DNA from: Glebionis coronaria
Lineage: Eukaryota; Streptophyta; Magnoliopsida; Asterales; Asteraceae
Length of the DNA: 64,000 nucleotides
NCBI GenBank assembly: GCA_025667525.1
Contig: CM046879.1
Location: 356,743,628-356,807,627, forward strand
Direction of reading: 5' to 3'
This document shows positions 43,885-59,082 of the stretch, piece after piece. The stretch's first letter is position 1. Each line of letters begins with the position of its first letter. Made by a program: the position numbers and the translations under genes. A model generated the notes under the pieces. It was not told the DNA's origin, searched no databases, and worked only from the letters and a program-made list of their open reading frames with translations.

Positions 43885-44901
43885 TTGGCTGAGTTAAAGG
43901 AAACACTTCGTACTCTAAAAGGTAAGAATGTTGTGGATAACGCAGCCACTGTCTCAGCATCGTCCTCTAGTGCAATCAAAAGGAACCTTATAGCCGTCAC
44001 ACCACTTAATAAGGGCCCTAGGACTAAAACATCTCAAACTTTGGTCACTAAAGATAAGGCGGAATCAAAACCAGCTTCTAATATTCCCGTGTTGCCTTCT
44101 ACAGGAGTAAGCACCACTACTAAGGCTCAAAGATCTAAGCTTAAGAGAAACAAGAAGAATGATAGGATCTTGCCCCCATCTAGTAGTCAAGTGAAGAAGA
44201 AAGTAGAAGCCCATCCTAGGAATGTTATTTCTGTTTTGAATAAAAAGAATCATGTAGCTAAACCTAAAGGCTCTGCGGTTGTGCAGCGTTCTAAGTCTAG
44301 TGTGAATTCTAATTTGAAATGTTGGAATTGCAATGAATGTATGTTTTCCAGTCGTCATGATTCTTGCCTTATTGACCATGTAAATGAGATGTATGCCCGG
44401 AAAAATGGATTAGAATGGAAACCGACTGGGAAAGTGTTAACCCGAGTTGGTTGGATGTGGCGCCCCACTGGTAGAACTTTCACTATAGTAGGAAATATGT
44501 GCCCTTTGACTAGGATCACTCCCACTACAGCGAAGAAAGCGTGCCCTTTAACTAGGAGTACCAAGGCTACCAAAACACAAGCGTGTCCTTTAACTAGGAA
44601 CACCGACACTACCGTAGGAACCAAGTGCCCTTTAAATAGGTCTACTCCCACTGTAGTGCCCGCGAATAATCCAAAACCTAAGAAAGTTGGAACAGTAAAA
44701 CCTGTTAGTGCTAAAACTCACATTAGAAAACGCAGAAAATCTAAGGGTCTCAAAAATGTTAGCAATTCTGATAATTCTATATCTGTATCTGCTAACACTC
44801 CGGAACCAATAGTTTCCAATGCATTGTCTACTGTTGTTATTGAAAACAGGTGGTCCAAATTGTTCTCTGGTATTTGGACTCTGGTTGCTCCAAGCATATG
44901 A
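43885..44901 (+). pseudogene. C3 Gag C-terminal region with CPLTR repeats (5'-truncated)
   Basis: 338 residues remain open, starting at a codon inside the family's frame rather than at a true start. Basic, Lys/Ser-rich segment, then CWNCNECMFSSRHDSC near residue 150, WKPTG/WRPTG segments and four 14-residue CPLTR units (44500-44667). It ends SIWT-like in ...GIWTLVAPSI, with a stop at 44899-44901, overlapping the pol frame in the -1 phase as in C2. Confidence 0.75.
44500..44667 (+). repeat. Four 42-bp coding repeats (CPLTR units) in C3
   Basis: Cys codons at 44500, 44542, 44584 and 44626, exactly 42 bases apart, same order as in C2. The unit fits CPL(T/N)RxTxxTxxxx. Confidence 0.88.
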
Positions 44902-47900
44902 CCGGAGATCGCTCTCATCTCAGAAATTTCGTCAGCAAGTTTCTTGGTACCGTTAGATTTGGAAATGATCATATTGCAAAGATAATGGGTTATGGTGAAT
45001 ATCATATTGGGAATGTTATAACTTCGAGAGTGTATTATATGGAAGGTCTCGGTCACAACTTATTTTCTGTGGGACAATTTTGTGATGCAAACCTAGAAGT
45101 TTCTTTTCGAGAGCATACCTGCTTCATTCGTAATTTGGAAGGGGTTGACTTATTGAAAGGTACTCGAGGGAATAATTTGTATACTTTGTCTCTACAATAC
45201 ATGATGGCCGCTTCTCCCGTATGTCTTCTCTCCAAAGCATCCAAGACTAAGTCATGGTTATGGCATCGACGGACATTTGTGTTCCGCGTGTACAATGGGG
45301 AAAAGCACTAAGAAATCATACAAACCCAAGACGGAAGACACCAACCAAGAGAAACTTTATCTTTTGCATATGGATCTTTGTGGGCCAATGCGTGTTGAAA
45401 GTCTTAGTGGCAAAAAGTACATCCTCGTCATTGTCGATGATTACTCTCGGTTTACATGGGTGAAATTTCTTAAAGCAAAAAATGAGGCACCTAAATTCAT
45501 CATCAGATTTTCAAGATGATTCAAGTGCGCCTCAACACTACTGTCCGACGCATTCGTACAGATAATGGAACCGAATTTGTGAATCAAATTTTGTGTGATT
45601 ATTATGAAGAAGTTGGCATATCTCATGAGACATCTGTTGCACGCACTCCACAACAAAACGATGTCGTTGAAAGGCGAAATCGCACACTTATGGAAGCTGC
45701 TCGAACGATGTTAATTTACGCAAAGGCTCCATTGTTTTTATGGGCAGAAGCAGTATCTACAGCAGTGTACACCCAAAACCGGTCACTAATTCGTAAACGC
45801 CATGGTAAAACACCTTATGAGCTTCTCCATGGAAAAGTACCAGATTTATCATATCTTCATGTATTTGGTTCTCTTTGCTATCCAAATAATGATGGTGACA
45901 ATTTGGGAAAACTTCAACCAAAGGCTGATATTGGTATTTTCATTGGTTACGCACCCGCAAAGAAGGCATACCGAATCTACAACCGTAACTCTCGCAAGAT
46001 TCTTGAAACTATGAATGTTGATTTTGATGAGCTGACAGCTATGGATTCTGAGCAAAGCAGCTCTGAACCCGCACTTCATGAAATGGGACCCAGTAACATT
46101 AGTTCTGGTCTTGTCCCAAATAACCCTACTTCATCATCATTTATACCACCTACTAGGACTGAATGGGATACGTTGTTTCAACCTTTCTTTGATAAATTCT
46201 TTACTCATCCAACTATTGTTGCTCCAGAACCTGAGGTAATAGCTCCGGTAACCGAAGTTGTCGCTCCAGCAACCGAAGCACAATCAGATACATCTGCACC
46301 TACAATTGGTCAAGATATACCATCCACAAGTAATTCTCAACCAACACATGTAACAACTACCCACGTCATGCCTATTGATGATGAAGAGGATGATGATGAT
46401 CACGATTTGGAATTCGCTCAAATGCGTGAACTTCCATTCTTTGGTGTACCAATTCCCGACCCTAATCAAGCCGGGTCGTCCACCTCAAAGGAAGCTCCTT
46501 CTACAGTTTACTCCAATCCACGGATTCGTGAACATGACAGCAAGTGGACAAAGGATCATCCTATAGATTCTATTATTGGTGACCCTAATCGTCCGGTATC
46601 CACACGAAGTCAGTTACAAGAAAGTGCAATGTTTTGTCATTTTGATGCGTTTCTCACCGAAGTTGAACCTAATACATGGCAAGAAGCTTTTACTCAATTC
46701 TTTTGGATAGAAGCTATGCAAGAAGAACTTAATGAATTTATACGTCTTAAAGTATTGGAACTTGTCCCATGCCCGGATCAAGTGCAATTACTCACTTTGA
46801 AATGGGTTTACAAGGTGAAACTCGATGAGTTAGGCGGAATATTGAAGAACAAAGCTCGACTAGTAGCTCGTGGATACAAGCAATTATTGGGCATCGACTT
46901 TATGGAATCCTTTGCACCTGTTGCCCGTTTGGAAGCTATTAGACAATTCCTCGCTTATGCTGCCCATATGAATATGATCGTCTATCAGATGGATGTGAAG
47001 ACGGCATTTCTTAATGGTGAAATCAAGGAAGAGGTCTATGTTCAACAGCCAGATGGTTTTGTGAATCCTAATTATCCTAATCATGTGTACAAGCTTAAGA
47101 AGGCTCTCTATGGGTTGAAGCAAGCTCCACGCGCATGGTATGATCTATTGTCACAATTCCTCATTACGCAAGGCTTCGCTAAAGGCAAGGTGGATCCCAC
47201 GTTGTTCATTCAAAAACGAGGTAAAGATATGATTATGGTACAAATATATGTTGATGATATTATATTTGCAGCCTCGACCCAAACCATATCCGACGAGTTT
47301 GGGACACTCATGTCTTCCAAGTTTAAGATGTCAATGATGGGCAAGGTATCATTCTTCTTAGGTCTTCAGATATCTCAGAGTCCCATAGGCATCTTTATCA
47401 ATCAATCCAAGTATGCCCTTGAATCGCTTAAGAAATATAAGATGGAATCTTGCGACCCCGTTTGGACACTCCAATGGTGGAAAAATCTAAGCTTGATACA
47501 GATCCACATGGAGTTGCCGTTGATCCGACACTTTATCGTGGAATGATCGATACTCTTCTGTATATCACAGTCAGTCGACTTGATCTTCAGTTTGCTATAT
47601 GTATGTGTGCCAGGTATCAAACTAGGCCTACTGAGTTACACTTAGCTACTGTTAAAAGGATCTTTCGATATCTTAAAGGAATCATTAATCGGGGACTCTG
47701 GTATTCGAAGGACTCTTCTATTGCACTAATGGCATATGCAGATGCGGATCACGCGGGCTGTCAAGATACAAGGCGTAGCACGAGTGGAACTTTGCAACTG
47801 CTAGGAGATCGACTAATCAGTTGGGCATCAAAAAGGCAGAAAAGCGCTGCAATTTCAAGTACGGAAGCAGAATACATAGCTATGTCCGATTGCTGTGCTC

Positions 47901-48232
47901 AAATTCTTTGGATGAGATCGCAATTAGCCGACTATGGTCTAGGTTTCAATAAGATTCCAATGTACTGTGACAACAAGAGTGCAATTGCCTTATGCTGCAA
48001 CAACGTTCAGTTCTCCCGGTCGAAGCATATTGACATTCGCTACCACTTCATCAAGGAGCAAGTGGAAAATGGAGTAATCGAGCTTTACTTTGTCCGATCT
48101 GAGTATCAATTGGCGGATATTTTCACGAAGGCTTTAGATCGCGCTCGAATTGAATTTTTGACCGACAAGCTAGGAATGAGAACCTTCTCGCCTGAGACTC
48201 TAAAGGAACTGGCAGATGAAGCGAAAGAATAG
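44844..48232 (+). pseudogene. C3 pol: protease, integrase, RT, RNase H, with several breaks
   Basis: Protease site LDSGCSKHMTGD near 44870. About 88 bp of the HHCC region present in C2 are missing at 45269-45272 (after CATCGACGG), which shifts frame and removes zinc ligands. Integrase core: LHMDLCGPM near 45365, [11 protein letters not shown] near 45550, [12 protein letters not shown] near 45655 (Gly of the usual NGVVE is Asp, catalytic Glu kept). A base loss near 45505 and a base gain near 47461 shift frame. RT with YVDDI near 47250 is in the long piece 45516-47546. RNase H ([15 protein letters not shown]) is in 47450-48232. RT codons that are stops in C2 are sense here. Confidence 0.88.
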
Positions 48233-51098
48233 TGGTGGTAAAACTATTCTATGTATCCTTGGTGATCATTTGTATATAATGTTTATATTTTTTTTATATT
48301 TTTATCCACAAAAGCAAAATACAAAAATATAAAACCATATAAAAACCATAAAAATTGAAAAATTCATAAAAATCCAAAAATATTTTTACTTTAATTTTCA
48401 AAGGCATGTCTTTTGGTACGATAATATTTACGGCCTTAGAAATGTTGATTAATATTGACACGGCGCCATAAATAAAGTTCGTACAAAAGTTGTAAATATT
48501 TCATAAAATATGCCTAAATGGCTTGTAGTTATTTCAGATTGCAACCCGGTTTTCACATTAAAGTCAAGTATTTCTAATGAAAGCTTTGGCTCACAACGGG
48601 AATTAATTTTCTCGGGCAAGGTTTACTTTAAAACCTTGTAAGGGATCAAGTTTGCTTTATAACTTGGTCTAACACAAATCTATGTACGTTTCAGTGCATT
48701 TATTTGTTAAAACAAGAGAAGTCTTGTTTTTATGAAGCTATCATCTGTACAACCATAGCAATCTACAATTGGTATCTACATACTCGACGATGCGACTACT
48801 CAACCGACGACTACAACTCTTTCAATAGAACACGGGTCAACAATTGAGGGGGAGCAATTGTCAAGCATTCAGAATCTTCGATGCCGAACGTGCCAAGTTC
48901 ACAAGTTGGTGTCAAGACAACAATACCAATCGTACATGTGGTGTCAAGAGATGACTTCAGACGTGATGAGGCGACCAACATATGCTGACAAGAACCATTT
49001 GATCTTATCATATGATGTTCTCATCTATCAGGTCCAACCTTGTCAATTCTTTTTTATATGGTGAATATGTGATCATGTTACAAATCGATATCATATCTCA
49101 TACATTTGATATCATGAAGATGAAATGGACTTGCATTTTTCTTCCCAAAACCTTTGTTAAAACTTCATTAAATCAATTGATATTAAAAACATCGATTGGG
49201 TTAATATTTTTAATATGGGGGAGAAAATGTGATTTAATATAGGATATTATCACAAATGGTTTGACTTAATGTGCTGGCTCATCCCGACATATGCGAGATG
49301 TTTTCGAATATCGTGGCATATGTTAAGGGGGAGCAAAACGGATTTGCATATCAAAATGGATTTTCATGGTGACATATACTTACCCAAAACCCATTTATTT
49401 CACGACGATGAAGATTGTGGTGACATAAGGATGGTAGGATAGGTTAAGTCCTATGATTCTTCCAGAACCGGAGGAATCTTCCCAAGGACATTCCATAGCT
49501 AGAAATAGTAGTCCTTAGGAAAGATGGAGAAAGATTGTGAACGTAACTGAATGCCGACCAAGTACTTAAGTTAGCACTGGAACAATCACAACAAGGTGCT
49601 AGTTATGACGTATTGGTAAGCATTGAAGGGGTTGAAGAATGAAAAAGAACTGTAAAGATAAAGGGTGTAAAGAAAGAAGCCCTCCTTACAACTTTAGGCA
49701 GAAATCGGGTCAACACATATGCTATTGAGATCATTTAATGATGCTCGATATTGAAGATAGACATCATGGACCCAGTGATGCAATGCACAACCCATCCCAG
49801 CTAACTCAGATATCTCTCAAAAGGTATTTGTTTTAATCACACGGAGACAACGCATTATCTATTGATTTATTCACTCCGAATAAATTGGTATTGAAAAGGT
49901 GGCACTCCTCTCCAGCCTACGATCACTAAAATCCAAAGTGCACGATCGAGTCTAGAGCCATTTGAGATCATCAAATATCTCATTAGGACACACTTTCATA
50001 TTTCCTTGCTTCTTCACACACTGTGAAAAGTAAGAAAGATTTTAAGAGTCCTACGCAAAATCTTCATGATCTTGCCTGAACATCCGAGTAATACGAAAGT
50101 ATTTACAATGAAGATGGAAATCCTTCTTGAGCGAATATAAAAAAGCTCATGGTATGTGACTTGTGTGATTCTTTATGAATCAAACTTGTGATAACTGGAA
50201 AGCAACAGCTGTTTAATTCTTAACTGAATTTAAACACGTTCCAGGCCTCTACGCAATATCTTAGTGATCTTACCAGAACACTCAGAGTGATACCTTAGTG
50301 TTCATAGTGATGAGTGGAAATCCTTCTAGTGTTAACCTCAAACAGCACTTGGTAGGTAACTTGCAAGATTCTATAAGAATCAAGCTCGTGACAACTGGAA
50401 AGCAACGATGGTGCGGTTCTTAATTGAATTTCACTTGTTCCAGGAACATGAATTGACGGCTTCAAATCATGCGGATATTATTATCCAAATGATTCACTCT
50501 TTATGTTCGCAGTCATCTTTGGACGGTCGAATAAAGACAACGGGTTTACCCGCGAAATCCTGTCAGGAAGTTACTTAATTGAAACTATCCGTCACGGGTA
50601 CGATATCTAATATCGTCCAACGGTCTTCACCGACCGGAGGTAAAATGCTACCGACTTAGAATGAAATGTTCAAAGCCATTTCGTTCGTGTCTACTTATGT
50701 TGCGGCATTTGAAGACGGTGGCGTTGCGGAATCCGAGAAGAAGTCGTCCCCGCATGCTTATACTTTATGCACTTAATACCCCTAATTCAAGAAAGCCTAA
50801 AAGTTAAGTCTTCCGCTGTATCAAACTCTGAGGCTTTCAAGAATTATTAAAGTATAAGTATGTGGGACGTGAGGTAACGAAGAGGCGAAGATCACAAGTG
50901 ATGGATGCACGAGATCAAGGCAAGAAATTAATGCTCAAAGATTGATATCAAAGACCACATCAGCATGTTTACCAGAAAAGAAAAAGAAAAAGAAAGACGA
51001 AGACTACGAGCTCAAGACAAGAATAGTATGCTAGGTTTATTTAATTATTGTAACTTGGGTAATGCCCTTTTTTGGAGTGACCTCCCTTAGGGGGAGAT
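48233..51098 (+). other. C3 3' non-coding region and polypurine tract
   Basis: 2.9 kb without a gene. G-rich tracts at 48849 (GGGGGAGCAATTG), 49217 (GGGGGAGAAAATG), 49328 (GGGGGAGCAAAAC) and the true PPT at 51088-51098 (TTAGGGGGAGAT region) before the LTR. Two imperfect copies of a ~195-bp unit lie at about 50050-50245 and 50246-50445. Frames 48858-49064 and 49012-49242 have no domain. Confidence 0.75.
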
Positions 51099-51409
51099 TG
51101 TTGGAAATACGTTTTACGTATTAAGAAGGATCGGTCACTCTATTAATAGTCCATTTAATAGCTCGTAGTTTAGTTAACTTTCTTTATTTATTAAACAAGA
51201 ACAAGCCTAGCCTACAACATGTGTAGGCCGGCCCAAATGTAAGCCCAAGCCCATGACAAGGGCTTGGGTATATAAACCCTCTCCTTAGATGGAGAGGGTG
51301 GTGTGGTTTCATAATTTACACATAGTTCTCTTAACTTTCTCTCTCTAAAAGTGTGAAATCCACCATCTCTTTCTCTCTCTAAAACATAAGAAAGATTTAC
51401 ATTTCTTCA
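51099..51409 (+). repeat. 3' LTR of C3
   Basis: 311 bp from TGTTGGAAATACG to TTTCTTCA, preceded by the polypurine tract. It matches the C2 LTR throughout, including the inverted CCCAAGCCCATGACAAGGGCTTGGG arms around 51243-51268 and TATATAAA at 51269-51276. (Arms here are two complementary 10-base blocks.). Confidence 0.9.
51269..51276 (+). promoter_or_regulatory. Likely TATA box of the C3 LTR
   Basis: TATATAAA directly after a CCAAGCCC...GGGCTTGG inverted repeat, as in C2. Confidence 0.65.
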
Positions 51410-54822
<3,413 letters not shown>

Positions 54823-55790
54823 GCTTAAGCTCATTTTCAGCTTTTGGGCCTTTGGAAAATTGTGTTTAAAATCAAATTTTAAGCTTGACTGAAGCTTTTG
54901 GGCCATTTCTGAGGATTTTTTCTTATTGGGCCCAATATTAAGCCCATTAAGGATCTGTTTGGGTACTTGGCCCATTTGAAGGCTCAATAAGGGCATTTTT
55001 GGTATTTCAAGGTCATTTTCTGTTTAGTTAGGTTAAAATAAACTAGTTTGCAACTTTTTAGAATTTTTTATAATTTTTTGATTTTTAATATTATTTTAAT
55101 ATTATTTTATTATTAAATTTCAAATTTTAGATTTTTCAAGTTTTTACATTTTTCTTAGGTTAAATACATTAAGTTAGGAATTTTACAATTTTTAGAATAT
55201 TTTTAGTGTCCTTAGATTAATTTTTATAATTATTTTAAGTTTTAATAGTTTTTAATTGTTTTTAAATAGTTTTAATTAATTTAAAATTTTCAAAAATAGT
55301 TTTAAATTAAGTTAGGTTATTTTAGAGGTTTACAAAGTGATAAATCTCATTTTGGGCTTTTTATTAATTAAATTGATTTTTAGGGCTTTAATTCGCATTA
55401 AAAAATCATTATTTAATTAAATAAAAGGTTTGGGTGATTTTTGATTTTTTTAAACTCTTAATACATTATTTAGGATTTATTGCAATTTTTTAGGAATTTT
55501 TAGGGTAAATTTTTAAATTTGGTACTTTTTACGGTTTTACGTGTACGACCTTTTCGTCTTAGTGTAATCCGTCATCGTAACCGTCATCGTAACCGTCATT
55601 CTCTCTCTCATTTCTATTTTCTTTCTCAGAATCATATAATCACATAATTAATCATTTCTTAACACACACACCAAGCCTCCTTGAGAACGATCCCCATTTA
55701 GGGTCATAACTCGTGGTTTTCCTAAACTACTTGTGTATTTACCCTAATTACACTTTGTTTTCCTAAACAAGGTTGTAAAACTCAACTTAT
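54823..55790 (+). repeat. 3' part of the G4 5' LTR
   Basis: Matches the last kilobase of the G2 LTR (about 23240-24266), e.g. AGCTTTTGGGCCTT, TTAGGGCTTTAATT and CCGTCATTCTCT, and ends a few bases before a tRNA-Asp-type PBS. The left part is replaced by T1. The exact right end is uncertain by about ten bases. Confidence 0.75.
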
Positions 55791-55795
55791 GATTT

Positions 55796-55813
55796 TGGCA
55801 CCACTGTCGGGGA
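55796..55813 (+). other. Primer-binding site of G4 (tRNA-Asp-like)
   Basis: TGGCACCACTGTCGGGGA, close to the Athila site TGGCGCCGTTGTCGGGGA. Confidence 0.88.
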
Positions 55814-56511
55814 GGCGTGTTGTGTTTTGATTTGGGCATTGTTGTTTTTATATACCAACCATAAATAGTATTTGTATTAGTAGCACTCTACTAATACGTA
55901 TTATCGGTTTTTCATTTTTTTTGTGAATACTATTAATATATTGTATACGTAGAACAATAAATTCACAAGTACTCCAAAAGTGTGAAAACGCAACCTTGAC
56001 TTGGGAGGTCATTACCCAATCATTGTATTCAAATCTCAAACCAAAAGAAAAAGGCAAAAATAGATAAATACTTTCGTGAAACTCGATTTTGAAAAATACA
56101 AACTATAAGGTAGGTATAAGGCGGGTATTATAAAATATACCCTAAGGAAAAAGGCTCTTAAGTGCTTCGCGCCGCCTCGTTTCCCCGCTTGCTTGTGAGT
56201 ATTTGATTTTGAGAGCTAATCGAGAGTTTTGCGGCCTAAAGTATTATTAAGTATCATATATACTTTCTTGGTTTCATTGATTAAACCGTCTTGAATGTTT
56301 TGGTGTTCCACCAACGTTCTAAAGTCATCGAAGGCGTTCACTTCACGTGATCGTTTTCATTCCTTGAGGCTTCTTTAATCAACAGATTTGATTAAGGAGG
56401 AGATTTGTAGATTTTTGTCTACTTAATACAATTCCGAAATCCAAAAAAAGTAAAAACAATCAAAAATCCAAAAAAAATTGAAAAAGTTAAAAACACCAAA
56501 AAGAATCTTCT
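55814..56511 (+). other. G4 leader between PBS and gag
   Basis: About 700 bp of untranslated leader with A-rich runs (AAAATCCAAAAAAA) just before the coding start. No gene: the minus frame 55848-56057 has no domain. Confidence 0.6.
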
Positions 56512-59082
56512 TTGCTCATCCCCACGTTGTACGTGACGTTTATGCTCACTCGTAATCAAGCAAGACGTGCACGTAAACGTAGAAATCGAAAGGAGTCAAC
56601 ACCTACTCCTAATCTTTCTAGTGAAGAGACTCCAAGTGAGGAACCTATTGTAGAACAAGAAGCTATCATGGCTAATCGTACTATGATGGAGTTGCTTCAA
56701 GCACCCACCAAGGGTTTTGGAGAGGCCATTGTCATTCCCGCCATCCTTGCGGAGAACTTCGAGATCAAGACGGGTTTAATGTCTATGTTTCAAGCCAACA
56801 AGTTTCGCGGACACGAAAAAGACAACCCACATTATCACATTAGGCAATTCAATCGTCTCACCGCGACAAGCAAGTTTAAGGATGTACCACACGATGCCAT
56901 TAAGATGATGTTGTTTCCATACTCGTTAGATGGACCCGCCAAGATATGGCTCGAGAAAGAACCCCCAAATTCGATTTTGACGTGGGGTGATCTCATTTCT
57001 AAGTTTGTGAATCAATTTTTTCCACCATCTAAAACAACACATTTGAAAAACGAGATTTCACGATTTACTCAAAGGTCTAATGAAAGTTTTTCAATGGCTT
57101 GGGAAAGGTTTAAAGAAATGTTACATGAATGTCCACATCATGATTTTTCCGAATTGCATCAAATTGACACTTTTTATAATGGGCTTAATGATCATGAACG
57201 AGATTATTTAAATGCCGCCGTGGGTGGTAATTTTTTGTGCAAAACGACCGATGAGGCTTTGAAAATCATTTAGAATAGGTCTAAGGTTTATAGCCCTCGT
57301 AACACACAGAGTGTTGCCACTATGGGTTCATCGTCGTCTCGTAACATGAGTGCCTTGCAGCAAATGAGGAGAATAGGTTTTTCGATAGGTTATCGACTCT
57401 TATGACTCATTGGAAAGCACAAGATGCTTTGAATTCCACATCGGTTAAGGCGGTTTCCAAGAGTTGTATTTCGTGTGGTGGAGCTCATGATTTTTCCGAG
57501 TGCATTATCGCGGATGGTAACACTTCGAATGCTTATGTAGCTACGGGAACTTATAACCAAAACGGTCAAGGTTCCCGCCAAATCAAGCTCCACAAAATCA
57601 AAATGCTAACAACTATCAAAACAATCAAAATGGTGCTCAACGTAACTTCAACAAGGGTAATTATCAAAGTGGAAATGGGCAAATTTCAAACCAAAACCAA
57701 AACCTTGATTTTCAAAATACTACCCAAGGTTTTCAAAATGATCACACCAAAAATCTTCAAGGAGAATTTTTGAATTATGCTAAAGAAAACGATGCTAAGT
57801 TTGATAATATGCAACGTGAAATGGTTAGCTTAAGATCCGAGTTGAAAAACGAGCTTAAAAACGAACTTACTAATGAACTTAAGACTCATGCTAATAAAAT
57901 GGAAGGAAATGTTCAACGTCTCCAACAAAATCAACAAAAAATGGAGCAAGGGCAACATGAGATTAAGCAAGAATTGTTAAAAGTGGATGCTAGGCAATCT
58001 AAGTTTGAAGATCGAATGGGAAAAATGTTTGAAGCTATCATGTGTAAACCTTCTTCTTCGGGTGGTCTTCCTAGTGATACCATCGTAAACCCGAAAGGAG
58101 AATTGAAGGTTATTACTACTCGTAGTGGTAAAACTTTCAAAGAACCCATTTCTCGTCCAAGTACTTCTACAGAGAAGGATAAAGAGAAAGAACCCGAGGT
58201 GGTGGTAGAAAAGGAGCAAATTCCAAGCCCATGAAGTACCGCTCAAACCACACCTACGGTTGAACCAATACCAATAGTGGAACCCGAGATTCCAAGGCCG
58301 TTGCCTATGCCCCAACCCACACCACCCTTACCTTACCCTTCAAGACGAAACAAGGAAAAGGCACAAGAACGAAATAATTATCAATTTGAACTTTTTATGA
58401 AAATGTTTCGTGACTTGCATTTTAATATAAGTTTTGCCGACGCCTTGGTCATGATGCCTCGATTTGCCGTAAACTTAAAAAGTATGTTGAATAACAAAGA
58501 GAAATTGCAAAAGTCGTCTAGTTGTTCTTCGGTTTTTCTTAGCCACATACCTCAAAAAGTCGGTGATCCCGGTAAATTCTTAATCCCATGTGCAATACAA
58601 GATATGGAGGAATGCTACGCCTTGGCCGATCTTGGTGCTAGTATAAATTTGATGCCTCTTGAGATTTTTAAGTCGCTCAATCTTCCTAATCTCACTCCTT
58701 CAAGAATGTCAATCGAGATGGCCGATCATTCTACGATTCTAGCTTGTGGAGTAGCCGAGGACGTCTTCATGAAAGTTGGAAAGTTCTACTATCCCGTAGA
58801 CTTTATCGCTGTTGACATTCCCATCGATCCTAAATTTCCTCTAATTTTAGGTCGATCATTTTTGGATACCTCGAGAGCACTTATTGATGTGTATGCTAGG
58901 AAAATCACTCTACGTTTCAATGAGGAAGAACTCGTCATTAATGCAACTCAAAACTCTACGCTTTCTCATGTGTATTCTATCACGTCTTTGAACAATGTTA
59001 ATCCCATTAAAAACATTTGCAAAAGGAATTCAAAGAGAGTTTTAGGAGTTGATGATAAAAACGATTTCCGTCCCCTCTGCCG
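56512..59082 (+). pseudogene. G4 gag-protease (Athila-like), broken
   Basis: Gag opens at 56512; MLTRNQARRARKRR at 56542 is the likelier start. Capsid segments: FRGHEKDNPHYHIRQF, MMLFPYSLDGPAKIWL, FVNQFFPPSKT and DTFYNGLNDHERDYLNAAVGG. A TAG at 57271-57273 sits where GAG (Glu) would be expected. A base loss near 57390 shifts frame to the knuckle CISCGGAHDFSEC (57466-57504). A further shift near 57570 is followed by a Glu/Lys/Gln-rich coiled-coil-like helix (57770-58110) and TRSGKTFKEP. Stop at 58232-58234, then the protease piece (58277-) with ADLGASINLMPLEIF near 58630 and FPLILGRSFLDTSRALIDV near 58840. The frame breaks again near 59070. No functional product. Confidence 0.85.

Larger units (their letters stand above)
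43883..51409 (+). mobile_element. C3: Ty1/copia element, 5' end missing
   Basis: Begins mid-way in the Gag C-terminal region (equal to C2 38282) and runs through CPLTR repeats, protease, integrase, RT, RNase H, 2.9 kb of 3' non-coding DNA, PPT and a 311-bp 3' LTR ending at 51409. It lacks 5' LTR, PBS and gag. Its first ~6 kb are an inverted copy of C2 32225-38282. Coding parts have at least three shifts and one deletion. AAACC at 51410-51414 would be the right target duplication; no left partner exists. Confidence 0.88.
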
